This document shows positions 1 through 8,698 of a stretch of 64,000 nt of DNA, piece by piece. Under the pieces are notes generated by a model. The model was given only the letters and a program-made list of their open reading frames with translations, made no database searches and was not told the DNA's origin. Each line of letters opens with the position of its first letter. Positions within the stretch are counted from its first letter, which is position 1. The stretch is from Desulfovibrio piger (GTDB lineage Bacteria; Desulfobacterota; Desulfovibrionia; Desulfovibrionales; Desulfovibrionaceae): assembly GCF_012843875.1 (NCBI RefSeq), contig NZ_JABAFY010000007.1:1-64000 (forward strand), given 5' to 3'. Position numbers and translations under genes: made by a program.

Positions 1-215
1 CATCGGCAGAAGCGGCGATGTGTATTTTTCCAGTCGCCAAGATCGGGGGGTAAATCCCGCCACGGAGCCCCGGTTCTCAGTATCCAGAAGACGGCGTTGA
101 TAAACAATCGGTTATCGGCGGAAGGACGACCGACAGAGCCTTTGGAACCTGGAAGAAGTTTTTCAATATTTGCCCATACCTTGTCGGAAATATCATGCCT
201 CCGATGTGCCGCCAT
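1..215 (-). mobile_element. IS5-family transposase, 5' end only (runs off the window)
   Basis: Reading the minus strand from the ATG at 215 gives about 71 codons without a stop before the window edge. The N-terminus contains the sequences RRHDISDKVW, GRPSADNR and LRTGAPWRDLPPDLGDW. This is the N-terminal DUF4096-type domain of IS5/IS427-group transposases. A purine-rich ribosome site (GGAGAG) precedes the ATG and a TATAAT-like -10 (complement of 244-249) lies upstream, so this end of the element looks intact. The rest, with the DDE catalytic domain, is outside the window. The terminal inverted repeat must lie between about 240 and 280 but I cannot define it from one end. It borders the 3' end of the T3SS operon. 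Confidence 0.85.
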
Positions 216-279
216 ATGGTCTCTCCTCATTGTAAGTGAAGAGATTATAACATACTTTTGAATTTGACGACACTATCTA

Positions 280-298
280 GGGGCCGGAAAACGGCCCC
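280..298 (-). terminator. Hairpin at the end of the minus-strand T3SS operon
   Basis: The arms GGGGCCG and CGGCCCC flank a four-base loop, 40 bases beyond the sctF stop. A second short GC hairpin is at about 321-336. Neither has a strong T-run, so termination is inferred from position and stem strength. Confidence 0.45.
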
Positions 299-337
299 GT
301 CACAACATTCTTGCCTGCACGCCTCCGTTCCCGGAGG

Positions 338-589
338 CTAGCCCGTCCGCTGGGCCAGCGACTTGAGCATATCCTGGATGCTCTTGGTCACCGAGGAGAT
401 GGTCTCCAGCTTGGCGTTGTACTGCCCCATGGCGAACTGCAGCTCCAGCAGTTGCATCTGGTCCACCTCGCCGGAGGCGCTGATCTGGTCCATCTTGGCC
501 TGCAGGGCCTGCCCGTCCTGGCTCAGCCCATTGGTGGCATTCTGGAACAGCTGGCCGATATCGATCCCGCCCGAACTTCCTATATTCAT
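338..589 (-). CDS. sctF: T3SS needle filament protein SctF
   Basis: An 83-residue protein, the usual size of T3SS needle subunits (MxiH/PrgI/YscF family), which polymerise into the extracellular needle. It is predicted mostly helical with no signal peptide. The C-terminal part (about residues 45-80), rich in Q, M and L and containing the MGQYNAKLETIS stretch, resembles the C-terminal helix of needle proteins that faces the needle lumen. I chose the ATG at 589 because AGGAGA sits five bases upstream; a longer in-frame ORF reaching 703 has no such site. It is the last gene of the minus-strand operon, after sctD and a small co-chaperone candidate. Family assignment rests on size, composition and position. 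Confidence 0.75.
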   Translation of the reverse strand: MNIGSSGGIDIGQLFQNATNGLSQDGQALQAKMDQISASGEVDQMQLLELQFAMGQYNAKLETISSVTKSIQDMLKSLAQRTG

Positions 590-730
590 GATATTCTCCT
601 GACTGATCCGCAATGCGGTCATCTTGCTCTTACGCTTTCTGCTGCCCGGCGCTGCGGCCGGAAGGGCCGCTCCTAAGCTGCGGGGACCGGCCACACCGGC
701 CATCCGCAGTCTGCGGCGGCTTTCCCCGGA

Positions 731-952
731 TCAGCGGTTCAGCGTATCGTAGACACGCTCCGCCACTTTCTCCGCGGCATCCACGGCGGCCATGACCTGC
801 CGGGCAACAGCCATCTCGTCTGACGTCATGCCGGCATCCATGGCGCGCTTGACGTCCGTCCGCATCTCGAACAGCTCCTCGCGAAGCTGCTTGAGGCCAC
901 GGCCCGAAGGATCTTCCGCCAGCATGTCAAAGGCTGATTCCATTTCCATCAT
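731..952 (-). CDS. Small T3SS protein, candidate needle co-chaperone (SctE/YscE-like in the old naming)
   Basis: A 73-residue acidic helical protein whose ATG overlaps the sctD stop (ATGA), so it is translationally coupled to sctD, and it lies directly upstream of the needle gene. Needle subunits in Yersinia and enteropathogenic E. coli are kept soluble by small helical partners (YscE/YscG, EscE/EscG), and those genes sit beside the ring and needle genes. Size, charge and position fit such a partner. I see no motif that proves it, and the second partner (a TPR YscG-like protein) is not visible here. Confidence 0.5.
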   Translation of the reverse strand: MMEMESAFDMLAEDPSGRGLKQLREELFEMRTDVKRAMDAGMTSDEMAVARQVMAAVDAAEKVAERVYDTLNR

Positions 953-2436
953 TTACCTCTCAATCTGTGACTGACGACCTGGCTGCCGTTACGCAGGACA
1001 AGGACTTTGGTATCGATGCTCTCCAGGGTCCAGCCGCTGGGGAGCACGGCGCCTTCAAACAGGCGTCTGCCGTCGGCGGTAGTCACGAAACGCATGGGCG
1101 ACATGGTGACACCGGTCACGCGCAGCCCGCCCAGGGGATCCCCGCCGGTACCGCCCGAAGGCCGGGCCGGTGTGGCAGCGGCGGGTTCACCGTCCCGGGA
1201 AGGTGTCAGGGAGCGCTCTGCAGCTGCCAGAGCGCCCGACGCCGACGAGGTCCCGTGCAACCGAACACCGAACAGCTCGCTGGCATCCTGACGGATGGCG
1301 TCCAGTTTTCTGGTGTCCTCCGGCCGGAAATCACCGGAAAAATCCACCCTGCCCGGTAGGTAGATGACCCGGACGCTCCCCAGACCTTCCCGCTGCAGGG
1401 CCGCATCCAGCACCGGCGCCAGATCCTTTTCGTAAACGATGTGCCGGTCCACCGCCAGCAGGCCCCGGACTTCGGCCTTGAGGGCCGTGAAAGCCGCTGC
1501 CTCCAGCAGCTCGTCCTTCATATAGGCCCTGACCTGCAAACGCGGATTGCCCTTGTTCTCCCACAGGACGACATCAGGATGGAAACCGCGGATACCAAGC
1601 GAACTGCGCACAGCACGCAGCATGTCTTCCTGTACGGCAACTTCCAGGTACACAGGGATATGCAAGCCACGTGCCATGTCACGCAAACGGATCATGGCAG
1701 CATCGTCCGCCACTGTCCCGCGGATCTCCACTCCGGGATCACGGCGGCTTACAGCCAGCCCGCGTATGCCGGCATCTTCAAGATATTTTTTAATGATCTC
1801 AGGATAATGTTCAGGATCAGAGTCCGCAGGCCTGACCATCAGCGACAACGCAAGCAGAAAAATCGCCACCAGTACCAGCAGCAAGGCCCGCCAGCCGACA
1901 CGGCGAGCGGGAGAAGATTCCGGGACATCCGGCAACAGTGTTTCCGAAGCCCCGGCGTCCATGCCAAGATCATTGGCGGTCGGCAACAGCTCCGCTGTCT
2001 CCGTGACAGCGGGGACAGCCTCTGCCTCCGCGGACGCCGCTTCTTCGGCCCCGACGGTACGGGCGTGCGGGGACAGCTCCGGTACAAGGCTTTCCTGGGG
2101 GACTCCGGGACGGTTCCAGGCAAAACAGGTCGTGCCAAGATACCAGGCGCTCCCGGCTGCGGGGCGCAAGGGACCATCGGCCTCGGCGGGCTCCACGGGC
2201 TCTTCTCCCTGCAGGCGAAGGGGACCATCCAGGGGCGTCACGGCCAGTACGGGAAAGGCATTCTCTTCGGACGAAATGTCCAGAACGGCATGACGGGGAG
2301 CAAGACCGGTCAGGATGATGTCGCAGGCATCATCAGACCCGACGACCCAGCTTCCTTCCGTCAGTTCAACGCAGGCCCCCAGATGCGGCCCGGAAAAGAC
2401 ATACAGGCAGATGGCACTGCCCCGGCTGCAGGTCAC
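949..2436 (-). CDS. sctD: T3SS inner-membrane outer-ring protein SctD
   Basis: A 495-residue protein with the YscD/PrgH/EscD layout. Residues about 10-110 form an FHA-like cytoplasmic domain (EGSWVVGSDDACDIIL and PRHAVLDIS are recognisable). Residues about 115-180 are a low-complexity Ala/Glu linker. One membrane helix lies at about 183-201 (LLLVLVAIFLLALSLM). The remaining periplasmic part looks like two or three small BON/ring-building modules. SctD forms the larger inner-membrane ring around SctJ and connects to the secretin. The start overlaps the sctC stop by four bases and the stop overlaps the next ATG, so this is a coupled sctC-sctD-small ORF unit. Confidence 0.85.
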   Translation of the reverse strand: MTCSRGSAICLYVFSGPHLGACVELTEGSWVVGSDDACDIILTGLAPRHAVLDISSEENAFPVLAVTPLDGPLRLQGEEPVEPAEADGPLRPAAGSAWYLGTTCFAWNRPGVPQESLVPELSPHARTVGAEEAASAEAEAVPAVTETAELLPTANDLGMDAGASETLLPDVPESSPARRVGWRALLLVLVAIFLLALSLMVRPADSDPEHYPEIIKKYLEDAGIRGLAVSRRDPGVEIRGTVADDAAMIRLRDMARGLHIPVYLEVAVQEDMLRAVRSSLGIRGFHPDVVLWENKGNPRLQVRAYMKDELLEAAAFTALKAEVRGLLAVDRHIVYEKDLAPVLDAALQREGLGSVRVIYLPGRVDFSGDFRPEDTRKLDAIRQDASELFGVRLHGTSSASGALAAAERSLTPSRDGEPAAATPARPSGGTGGDPLGGLRVTGVTMSPMRFVTTADGRRLFEGAVLPSGWTLESIDTKVLVLRNGSQVVSHRLRGK

Positions 2437-4388
2437 TGCCGTCCTCCGGCAGAAACAGACGTGCTGCCGACAGGGGCCGGCACCGGCTGGGCCCCCGTGC
2501 TGGCAGGAGTCAGTATGGGCTGCGGCATGGTCGAATTCTGGATGCTCTTGTTGGTGGCGGGCACAGGCGCCGGCTGGGGCGTGACCGTCACAGAAGGTGC
2601 GGGCTGCACGTCCGGCGCCAGTTCACGGCGACGGGCACAACCGCCCACAGGCATCTCCTTGGGACGGCGTTCCTCATAGTCGGCCTGTGTCGGCGTCCGG
2701 CTGAAACGGGGGTCATCCACGCGGGACGGCACATTGGAGGCCGTATCCATGCGGACGATGCGCGGCGTGATCAGGATAAGACGCTCCATGCGCTGATGCT
2801 TTTTGCCCGTAGAACCGAACAGGCCGCCCAGGATGGGGATGTTCTTGAGGCCGGGGATGCCGGTCTCCGCATCGCTCTGGATCTCGTAATAATGTCCCCC
2901 GATGAGCAGGCTCTGCCCTTCTCCCACTATGGCCTGGGTATTGATCTTGGTCTGCTTGATGGGCGAAAGGTTGTTGGGATCCACGGAAAAAAGGCTGGAG
3001 CCGTCGTCCCGGTCGTCCTGCACGCTGACCATGAGCTTGATGCTGTCCGCCTGCCCCGGCAAGCCGGGGATGATGTGGGGCGTCACCTTCAGGACGGTCC
3101 CGGAGTCGATCTTGAACAGGTCGGAAGATTCGTTGCCCGATACGGGAACGTAGTAGGAGCTGGTATTTTCCAGCGAGGCCTGCACGTTGTCCATGGTCAG
3201 CACGGAAGGCTTGCCCAGCACGCGGGCCTGGCCGTCTTCTTCCAGAGCGGTGACGCGGGCCAGGAAGTAGTCCGAGCCGTAGGAATACAGGGTGGAATAG
3301 GAAAGGCCCCCGGCACTGGAAGCCCCGGCAGAGGGGAAGATGCCGCTGGTCGAAGTGCCCCCGGCACTGCCGCCGCCTGTCCAGTGCTTGCCGTAAGCAC
3401 CGGCACCCGACCAGTTGACGCCGAAATCACGGGAGAAATCGCTGTCGATATCCACGATGGCTGCATGGATCTCCACAAGCTCCACAGGCTTGTCCAGATC
3501 GGCGATGACCTTGGCATAATAGCTCATGCGGTATTCGGCATCGGTCACCACAACGGCATTGACCCGGGGATCGGCGATGATGCTGGGCCCGGCAGTCGTC
3601 CCGGACTGATCCTTCCCGTTCTGGGGGACTGCCGGCGAAGCCTGGGACGTATCCGTCGAGGCGTTCATGGCGATCAGCCCTTTGCCCCGCAGACCTCCCT
3701 GCGCCGACGGCTGCACCGTCACCTGTGACCCGGTCAGCGGGGTCCCGTTGGCCATGGCCTGCAGGATGCTGGCCACACCGGGGATGGTCACGGTGGAATC
3801 CATGCTGTTGACTTTCATGTCTTCCGCCCAGGCGTACTTGAGCGGGAACACGCGCATGACGCTGCGGCTGCCCTGGGCATCCTCAAAGGCTTTCATGGCC
3901 CCGCGCAGCTGGTCCAGATAGATGGGCGGACCGCTGACCGAAAGCAGATTCTGGGCGTGCAGCAGCTTGACGGGCAGCTGCGGCGAGATCATGCCCGCAC
4001 TGCGCAGCATGTCCCGCAAGGCGGCGGCCGAGACCGTAGACGGCGCCAGGAAGGCTTCCGCCTTTTCGCTGTCGTTCCAGAACGTCACCGTACGTCCCTG
4101 CGTATACCAGCGCACCCCGAAGGCCGAGCGCATGCCGTTGAGGAACGTACGGGGGTCCACCTGCTCGAAACGGCCGCTCATCTGCCCCTTGAGGGCAGGA
4201 CTACATACCGAGCCATAGCCCTCGGCGCGGGCAAAAGCGGAAAGGACCGTACAGATATTTTCATTGTCCGCATAATGAGAGAACGCCGCCCGGAACGGGA
4301 AGGCGCTGCGGGAAGACGCGCAAAGACCTTCTGTCGCCAGAAGGCAGCAGAAGATCCAGCACAGGCAGACAGCTACAAGGCGCTTCAA
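2433..4388 (-). CDS. sctC: T3SS outer-membrane secretin SctC
   Basis: A 651-residue protein with a signal peptide (residues 1 to about 24, hydrophobic CLCWIFCCLLA ending in LCA). N-terminal N0/N1-type domains follow, then a secretin core with VTPHIIPG, VGEGQSLLIGG and GIPGLKNIPILGGLFG signatures near residues 430-540. The family forms the gated ring in the outer membrane through which the needle passes. The C-terminal 90 or so residues are Pro/Val/Thr-rich and may contact a pilotin, but no pilotin gene is seen in the window. It lies between the CesT-type chaperone and sctD with four-base overlaps at both ends. Confidence 0.95.
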   Translation of the reverse strand: MKRLVAVCLCWIFCCLLATEGLCASSRSAFPFRAAFSHYADNENICTVLSAFARAEGYGSVCSPALKGQMSGRFEQVDPRTFLNGMRSAFGVRWYTQGRTVTFWNDSEKAEAFLAPSTVSAAALRDMLRSAGMISPQLPVKLLHAQNLLSVSGPPIYLDQLRGAMKAFEDAQGSRSVMRVFPLKYAWAEDMKVNSMDSTVTIPGVASILQAMANGTPLTGSQVTVQPSAQGGLRGKGLIAMNASTDTSQASPAVPQNGKDQSGTTAGPSIIADPRVNAVVVTDAEYRMSYYAKVIADLDKPVELVEIHAAIVDIDSDFSRDFGVNWSGAGAYGKHWTGGGSAGGTSTSGIFPSAGASSAGGLSYSTLYSYGSDYFLARVTALEEDGQARVLGKPSVLTMDNVQASLENTSSYYVPVSGNESSDLFKIDSGTVLKVTPHIIPGLPGQADSIKLMVSVQDDRDDGSSLFSVDPNNLSPIKQTKINTQAIVGEGQSLLIGGHYYEIQSDAETGIPGLKNIPILGGLFGSTGKKHQRMERLILITPRIVRMDTASNVPSRVDDPRFSRTPTQADYEERRPKEMPVGGCARRRELAPDVQPAPSVTVTPQPAPVPATNKSIQNSTMPQPILTPASTGAQPVPAPVGSTSVSAGGRQ

Positions 4389-4867
4389 TAGACGCCTCCG
4401 AAAAACGTACCCGACATGGAGAACATGGGAGGCAACTCCTCACGCGGCGAGTCCCCCAGGCTTTTTTTCCACCAGGCGAGGTCATTGAGGAAATCCCGGA
4501 CAGCATCGTCGAACTCTTGCTGGGGTACGTCCACAGGCACCCGGGATTGCAATATCAGGCGCTCCCCGTCCAGGCCCCGGGCAGCCGCATCTTCCTGCCG
4601 TTCAAGGGCCACGACCGAGGCGCGCTCGCGGCAGATGCCGGCCTGCTGGCCTGCCACTTTGCGGAGCAGACTGTCCCGTCCATGTCCCGGCTCCGGCAGG
4701 GCGTGCAGGTCAGCCAGAAGGAAACACAAGCGCCCGTCGGGAGAAAAGACTTTCAGGTCAAGGCCATCCTCCAGCCGAAAGCTGTATGAACCGTCCTGTC
4801 CCGGACGGGGGGACTTCCAACCGGCCGTCACCGCAAGGGCACGGACCTTGTCATCCAGCGAAACCAT
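4385..4867 (-). CDS. CesT-family T3SS chaperone
   Basis: A 160-residue acidic protein with the alternating hydrophobic pattern of CesT/Tir-type class I chaperones: a core of beta strands (YSFRLEDGLDLKVFSPDGRLCF) between helices, and a C-terminal helix (FDDAVRDFLNDLAWWKKSL). These chaperones dimerise in the cytoplasm and deliver effectors or translocators to the secretion ATPase. The client is unknown; the closest upstream gene is the SctB translocator. Its stop overlaps the sctC start. A gap of 114 bases containing a GC hairpin (about 4960-4975) separates it from sctB, so expression relative to the translocators may be reduced there. Confidence 0.65.
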   Translation of the reverse strand: MVSLDDKVRALAVTAGWKSPRPGQDGSYSFRLEDGLDLKVFSPDGRLCFLLADLHALPEPGHGRDSLLRKVAGQQAGICRERASVVALERQEDAAARGLDGERLILQSRVPVDVPQQEFDDAVRDFLNDLAWWKKSLGDSPREELPPMFSMSGTFFGGVY

Positions 4868-4956
4868 AGGCAGTCCTGCATACGTCTTTCATGTCCAAAC
4901 ACAGTTCAACGGTACGCAAAAACAAGCGTCATCGTCAAACCTTTTCTTCCGGACCG

Positions 4957-4978
4957 GCGCGCCCTTACGGGCGCTGCC
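4957..4978 (-). terminator. Intercistronic hairpin after sctB
   Basis: The inverted repeat GCGCCC-N4-GGGCGC lies immediately after the sctB stop on the minus strand. It has no T-run, so attenuation or mRNA-end stabilisation is more likely than full termination. Confidence 0.4.
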
Positions 4979-4981
4979 GGA

Positions 4982-5761
4982 TCATCCCAGGATCTTGGTG
5001 CGCGTCTGGTTCATGTTGGCCTGCATGGAGTTCATGAAGTCCAGAGACTTGGAGACCAGGTCCTTGAGCGCCTCGTTGGTCTGCTTGGTCTGCTCCATCA
5101 TAGTGCGGATCTGCTCCTGCTGGGCTTCCAGACGCTTGGCCTCGGCAGACTGCATGCTCTGGCCGAACTCCCCGCCCGCCGTGAACATGCTTCCGGCCGA
5201 AGAAAGCATGGTATTGAACGACTGCGCAACTGCGGCCGTGAGCTGTCCGTCCGCGGCATTGCCGGCGCGCATGTTCAGTCCGCCGCTCGAGGATCTGCCC
5301 ACACCGGCGGCAGCCACCCCCAGGCTGGCTCCACCGGCCGCCATGTTCACCACGGCCCCGGTCACGGCGCAGGCGAACTTCTGGATGGCCCCCGTCTCGA
5401 TCTTGTCAGCCTGCTGTTCCATCAGGTCGACGATCTGCAATCCCTGCGCCTGGATGATGCTGCGGTTGGTGCGCCGCTGCTCTGCCGCATCCTTAAGGAT
5501 CACGGAAGCGAACATGGCAGCGGGGCTGGGCAGGGCCACCCAACCGGACAGGTCCCCCGAATTATCTCCGGGCGACGCAAGGTCGGGCAGTTGGCTCCGC
5601 ACGTCCTTGACGGCCGCGGTAAAGTCCTTGCCGGCCTGGATGGCATTGATCAGGGCCTCATCGACCTTGGCGGCGCTGACACCCTTCGCCTGGGCCTGCT
5701 CCAGCAGCCTGCTATACTCGACGGAGCTGTATCCCGCTGCATTCGTGATGATGGTGTCCAT
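4982..5761 (-). CDS. sctB: T3SS minor translocator SctB (EspB/YopD/IpaC-like)
   Basis: A 259-residue protein with one hydrophobic stretch (about 127-154, Ala/Gly/Val-rich) and a C-terminal coiled-coil region (about 205-255, rich in Q, E and M). This is the layout of the smaller translocator that inserts with SctE into the host membrane to form the pore. I chose the ATG at 5761 because GGGAG lies six bases upstream. A start at 5782 would overlap the sctE stop (TGATG) and add seven residues, so coupling from there is possible. It follows sctE directly, as translocator pairs usually do. The N-terminal 60 residues would hold the secretion signal and chaperone site. Confidence 0.7.
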   Translation of the reverse strand: MDTIITNAAGYSSVEYSRLLEQAQAKGVSAAKVDEALINAIQAGKDFTAAVKDVRSQLPDLASPGDNSGDLSGWVALPSPAAMFASVILKDAAEQRRTNRSIIQAQGLQIVDLMEQQADKIETGAIQKFACAVTGAVVNMAAGGASLGVAAAGVGRSSSGGLNMRAGNAADGQLTAAVAQSFNTMLSSAGSMFTAGGEFGQSMQSAEAKRLEAQQEQIRTMMEQTKQTNEALKDLVSKSLDFMNSMQANMNQTRTKILG

Positions 5762-5781
5762 ACTATCTCCCTTTTCAGGCA

Positions 5782-6888
5782 TCAGGCCATGGCCGGATTG
5801 CCGCTGAGGATGGCCACATTGGCCTGCACACTTTCCTGGACGATGTCCGACACGGTCTGGAGCGTCTGTTCGGAGCGCTGCATCATCTGCTTGAGGTGCT
5901 CCACGTCCAGTTCATTGGCCATGGCGATGCGCTCCAGGATGGCCTGGAGACGCTTCTGCTGGGCCTGCAAGAAGCTGATATCCTTCTCGTTGGAGGCGGA
6001 AGCGATGGTAGTGGCCGACTGGGCGATGGTGTTCGCTCCACCGGCCATGGTGGCCACACGGGCCGTCCAGGAGGCCGCCTTCTGGATGGTCTGGGCCGTG
6101 TCCGAAACCGCCTTGGTGGCGGTCTGGGCCGCCTTACCGGCCGCGCCTGCCGCCCCGGCACCGAACGTGCACGCCGCCAGGACGATGGTGGTGGCGAGAT
6201 CCACGGCGAACTTCGTCCACTGGATCGCCGTATCGCTGGCGCCGCACGCCTCCATGATCTTGCCTATGATGAATGCCGGACTGAAGCCGGCCTTGCCGCC
6301 CGAGGCCTCCTCCGTGATGGAGCTGGTCAGCAGCGCCAGGCTCGCGACGCCGACGGCGATGAGCGCCGCACCGGAACCTCCGGCCGCCAGGCCTACCGCA
6401 CCGGCGGCGATCATGGCCACGGAGCCGATGGCCGCCAGTGCCATACCGATATACTTGAACGCCTTGAGCAGGCCATCCAGAAAACTCTGGCTCTTGGCCT
6501 TTTCCAGCTGCTCCTGGATGGACTTGAGTTTTTCGTCGTTGGCCATGGCGCGTTCCTGGGCGCGGGCCTCCAGCGAGGCCATACCGGCCTTGGTCTCGGT
6601 ACGGCGCTGCTCGAAGCCCACAGCATCCAGCAGGGTCTCCAGAGAAAGGCCGCTCATGGTCAGGCCGGACAGCGAGACCGTGGTGCTGCTCTTCGAGGAC
6701 GGCTCTTCAAGATCCGGCAGCAGCGAATCACCGCCTGCAGCCAGGAAGGAGCGCAGTGCGTTGAGGCTCTCTTCCAGATCCTTGACATCCAGGGCCTTGG
6801 TCGAACCTTGCTGGGTCGCCGCCAGTTGCAGCAGTGCGCTCAGATCGGCCGCGGGCGTCCCGGACTGTGTTCCCTGAACCATACTCAT
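5782..6888 (-). CDS. sctE: T3SS major translocator SctE (YopB/IpaB/SseC family)
   Basis: A 368-residue protein with two hydrophobic segments (about 145-188 and 227-250), a coiled coil before them (about 100-135, LKSIQEQLEKAKSQ) and another at the C-terminus (about 285-350). This is the standard architecture of the large pore-forming translocator. A longer in-frame ORF reaches 7020, but it reads backwards into the chaperone gene; AGGAG seven bases before the ATG at 6888 fixes the start. The upstream chaperone stop is only four bases away. It is predicted to be held by the LcrH-type chaperone encoded just upstream and secreted to the needle tip. Confidence 0.8.
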   Translation of the reverse strand: MSMVQGTQSGTPAADLSALLQLAATQQGSTKALDVKDLEESLNALRSFLAAGGDSLLPDLEEPSSKSSTTVSLSGLTMSGLSLETLLDAVGFEQRRTETKAGMASLEARAQERAMANDEKLKSIQEQLEKAKSQSFLDGLLKAFKYIGMALAAIGSVAMIAAGAVGLAAGGSGAALIAVGVASLALLTSSITEEASGGKAGFSPAFIIGKIMEACGASDTAIQWTKFAVDLATTIVLAACTFGAGAAGAAGKAAQTATKAVSDTAQTIQKAASWTARVATMAGGANTIAQSATTIASASNEKDISFLQAQQKRLQAILERIAMANELDVEHLKQMMQRSEQTLQTVSDIVQESVQANVAILSGNPAMA

Positions 6889-6892
6889 AGCA

Positions 6893-7429
6893 TCACTCCT
6901 TGGACTGGGACAGCGTGGCAAGCAGGGCACGGATACGGTCATGGACGGCCTTGTGCGCGGGGATGGAGGCATCGCCCAAGCCCAGAGCGGCGCGGAAGGA
7001 AGCCGCCGCGTTCTCGCCATCCCCCAGCTTCAGATAGCACAGGCCGCCATAGTAGAACGGCGCGGGATCCTTGAGGCCGCCGGCCACACCGGCCATGCCG
7101 TAGGTATCGATGGCCTGCTGCCAGGCTTCCCGGGCCTGCAGACAACCGGCCAGACCCATCCAGTAACGGGGATCGTCGCCATCATACATGCACAGGCCGC
7201 GGAACATGCTTTCGGCATCCTTGTAGTTGCCCGCCTTGTACAGATTGTAGGCATAGGCATAGCCGGATTCCAGAGTATCCTTGCTGATGTTGAACACATC
7301 GGCCAGGGTGGCCCCCTTTTCCAGGGCGGCCTGGATGGTGTGGAATTCCTTTTCCGTGAACCCCGCCGCCCTGGCCATGTCCAGCAGGGCGGACTGGATG
7401 TCTTTTTCCTGTTCGGTGATCTGACTCAT
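6893..7429 (-). CDS. LcrH/SycD-type class II translocator chaperone (TPR)
   Basis: A 178-residue protein with three tandem TPR-like repeats (YAYAYNLYKAGNYKDAESMF, YWMGLAGCLQ and FYYGGLCYLKLGDGENAAASF) after a helical N-terminus. Class II chaperones bind the N-terminal regions of both translocators in the cytoplasm. The gene lies directly upstream of sctE and sctB, the usual position. The start at 7429 is set by AAGGAG five bases upstream; the longer ORF upstream of it is a shadow of the EspA-like gene. Confidence 0.9.
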   Translation of the reverse strand: MSQITEQEKDIQSALLDMARAAGFTEKEFHTIQAALEKGATLADVFNISKDTLESGYAYAYNLYKAGNYKDAESMFRGLCMYDGDDPRYWMGLAGCLQAREAWQQAIDTYGMAGVAGGLKDPAPFYYGGLCYLKLGDGENAAASFRAALGLGDASIPAHKAVHDRIRALLATLSQSKE

Positions 7430-7469
7430 ACTCGCTCCTTGGGGTGGATGCCGTCTGCCTGTCTGACGG

Positions 7470-8021
7470 CTACTGGCCACGGGCCAGACTGGTGAGGGTC
7501 TGGTTGGAGTTGGCGATCTGGGTGTTGGCGCCCTGCAGATAGGAGTTGTACTGGCCCATGTAGTCCTGGACGTAGACCATCTCCTGCTGGGTGCCGGTGC
7601 CCAGCTCTTCCAGACGGCTTTCCAGCGACGTGATGACCACGTCCCACTCGTCCTTGCCGAGGATATAGTCCCCGTCGCCGTTGGGGTATGCCAGTTTGTG
7701 GGCATCCATATAATCCACCATTTCCTGGGACATGGGATAGCAGTCCTTGCCTGTGACCGTGACGCCGTTGATGCTGGTCTTGCCCACTCCCGTACCGCTG
7801 TTACCGTCGGCCTGGGCCTGCCGGGCCTCGTTGAGCAGCTGGGAGACCAGCTTCTGCTCGTCCTGCGCCTTGGCGATGGCGTCCATCTTGTTCATGGCCT
7901 GGGTCTTGGCGGTCCCGGCCAGTTCCAGCTGCAGCTTGGCGAACATCAGCTGCAGGCTCGTGGTGGGGCCCAGTTCACCGAACGAAACAGAAGATGTCGA
8001 GGAAAAATTGACCTGGCTCAT
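7470..8021 (-). CDS. EspA-like T3SS filament or tip protein, copy 1
   Basis: A 183-residue, signal-less, helical protein. Its first 75 and last 60 residues nearly match those of the next gene (8047-8613), while the middle (about residues 75-125) differs. The C-terminal region (YMGQYNSYLQGANTQIANSN) would form the coiled coil that EspA/SseB-type proteins use to polymerise on the needle. Size, position next to the translocator chaperone and translocators, and the conserved-ends/variable-middle pattern support an EspA-type filament or SctA tip role. I cannot show a direct family match from sequence alone. Confidence 0.55.
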   Translation of the reverse strand: MSQVNFSSTSSVSFGELGPTTSLQLMFAKLQLELAGTAKTQAMNKMDAIAKAQDEQKLVSQLLNEARQAQADGNSGTGVGKTSINGVTVTGKDCYPMSQEMVDYMDAHKLAYPNGDGDYILGKDEWDVVITSLESRLEELGTGTQQEMVYVQDYMGQYNSYLQGANTQIANSNQTLTSLARGQ

Positions 8022-8046
8022 ATCAGTTCCTTATGTCGGCCGCAGC

Positions 8047-8613
8047 CTATTGACCACGGGCCAGACTGGTGAGGGTCTGGTTGGAGTTGGCGATCTGGGT
8101 GTTGGCGCCCTGCAGATAGGAGTTGTACTGGCCCATGTAATCCTGGATATAGACCATCTCCTGCTGGGTATTGGTGCCCAGCTCTTCCAGACGGCCTTCC
8201 AGGGCCGTGATGGCCACGTCCCATTCATCAGAGCTGTGATTGTAGTCGCCGCCGGTCTTGTCATAGGCCAGGCCGTGCGCATCCATGTAGTCCACCATTT
8301 CCTTGGACATCAGGGTACAGTTCTTGGTGTTCTTTTCCGTCGTCCCGTTGGAATAGGTCTCGGACTGCGTGCCTGCGGCGATACCGGAGTTGGCATCGGC
8401 CTTGGCCTGGCGGGCCTCGTTGAGCAGCTGGGAAACGAACTTCTGCTCGTCCTGCGCCTTGGCGATGGCGTCCATCTTGTCCATAGCCTGGGTCTTGGCG
8501 GTCTCGGCCAGTTCCAGCTGCAGCTTGGCGAACATCAGCTGCAGGCTCGTGGTGGGGCCCAGCTCGCCAAGGGAAGAGGTGGCAGAGACATTATTGAAAT
8601 CGACCTGACTCAT
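8047..8613 (-). CDS. EspA-like T3SS filament or tip protein, copy 2
   Basis: A 188-residue paralogue of copy 1, 25 bases upstream of it in transcription order. The shared start (MSQV then GELGPTTSLQLMFAKLQLEL) and shared end (QTLTSLARGQ) contrast with a divergent middle that has NGTTEKNTKN here against GVTVTGKD in copy 1. Nucleotide identity at the 3' ends is nearly complete, which suggests recent duplication or continuing gene conversion. AAGGAG precedes the ATG. It is expected to be secreted and to form a surface structure, alone or as a mixed polymer with copy 1. Confidence 0.55.
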   Translation of the reverse strand: MSQVDFNNVSATSSLGELGPTTSLQLMFAKLQLELAETAKTQAMDKMDAIAKAQDEQKFVSQLLNEARQAKADANSGIAAGTQSETYSNGTTEKNTKNCTLMSKEMVDYMDAHGLAYDKTGGDYNHSSDEWDVAITALEGRLEELGTNTQQEMVYIQDYMGQYNSYLQGANTQIANSNQTLTSLARGQ

Positions 8614-8698
8614 ATATACTCCTTAATTATGATACCCTGTTGGAAAAGAAGAAAATCAACATTCGGCACAGACGGCGTGAAGCCTGCTGCCCGTCCGC

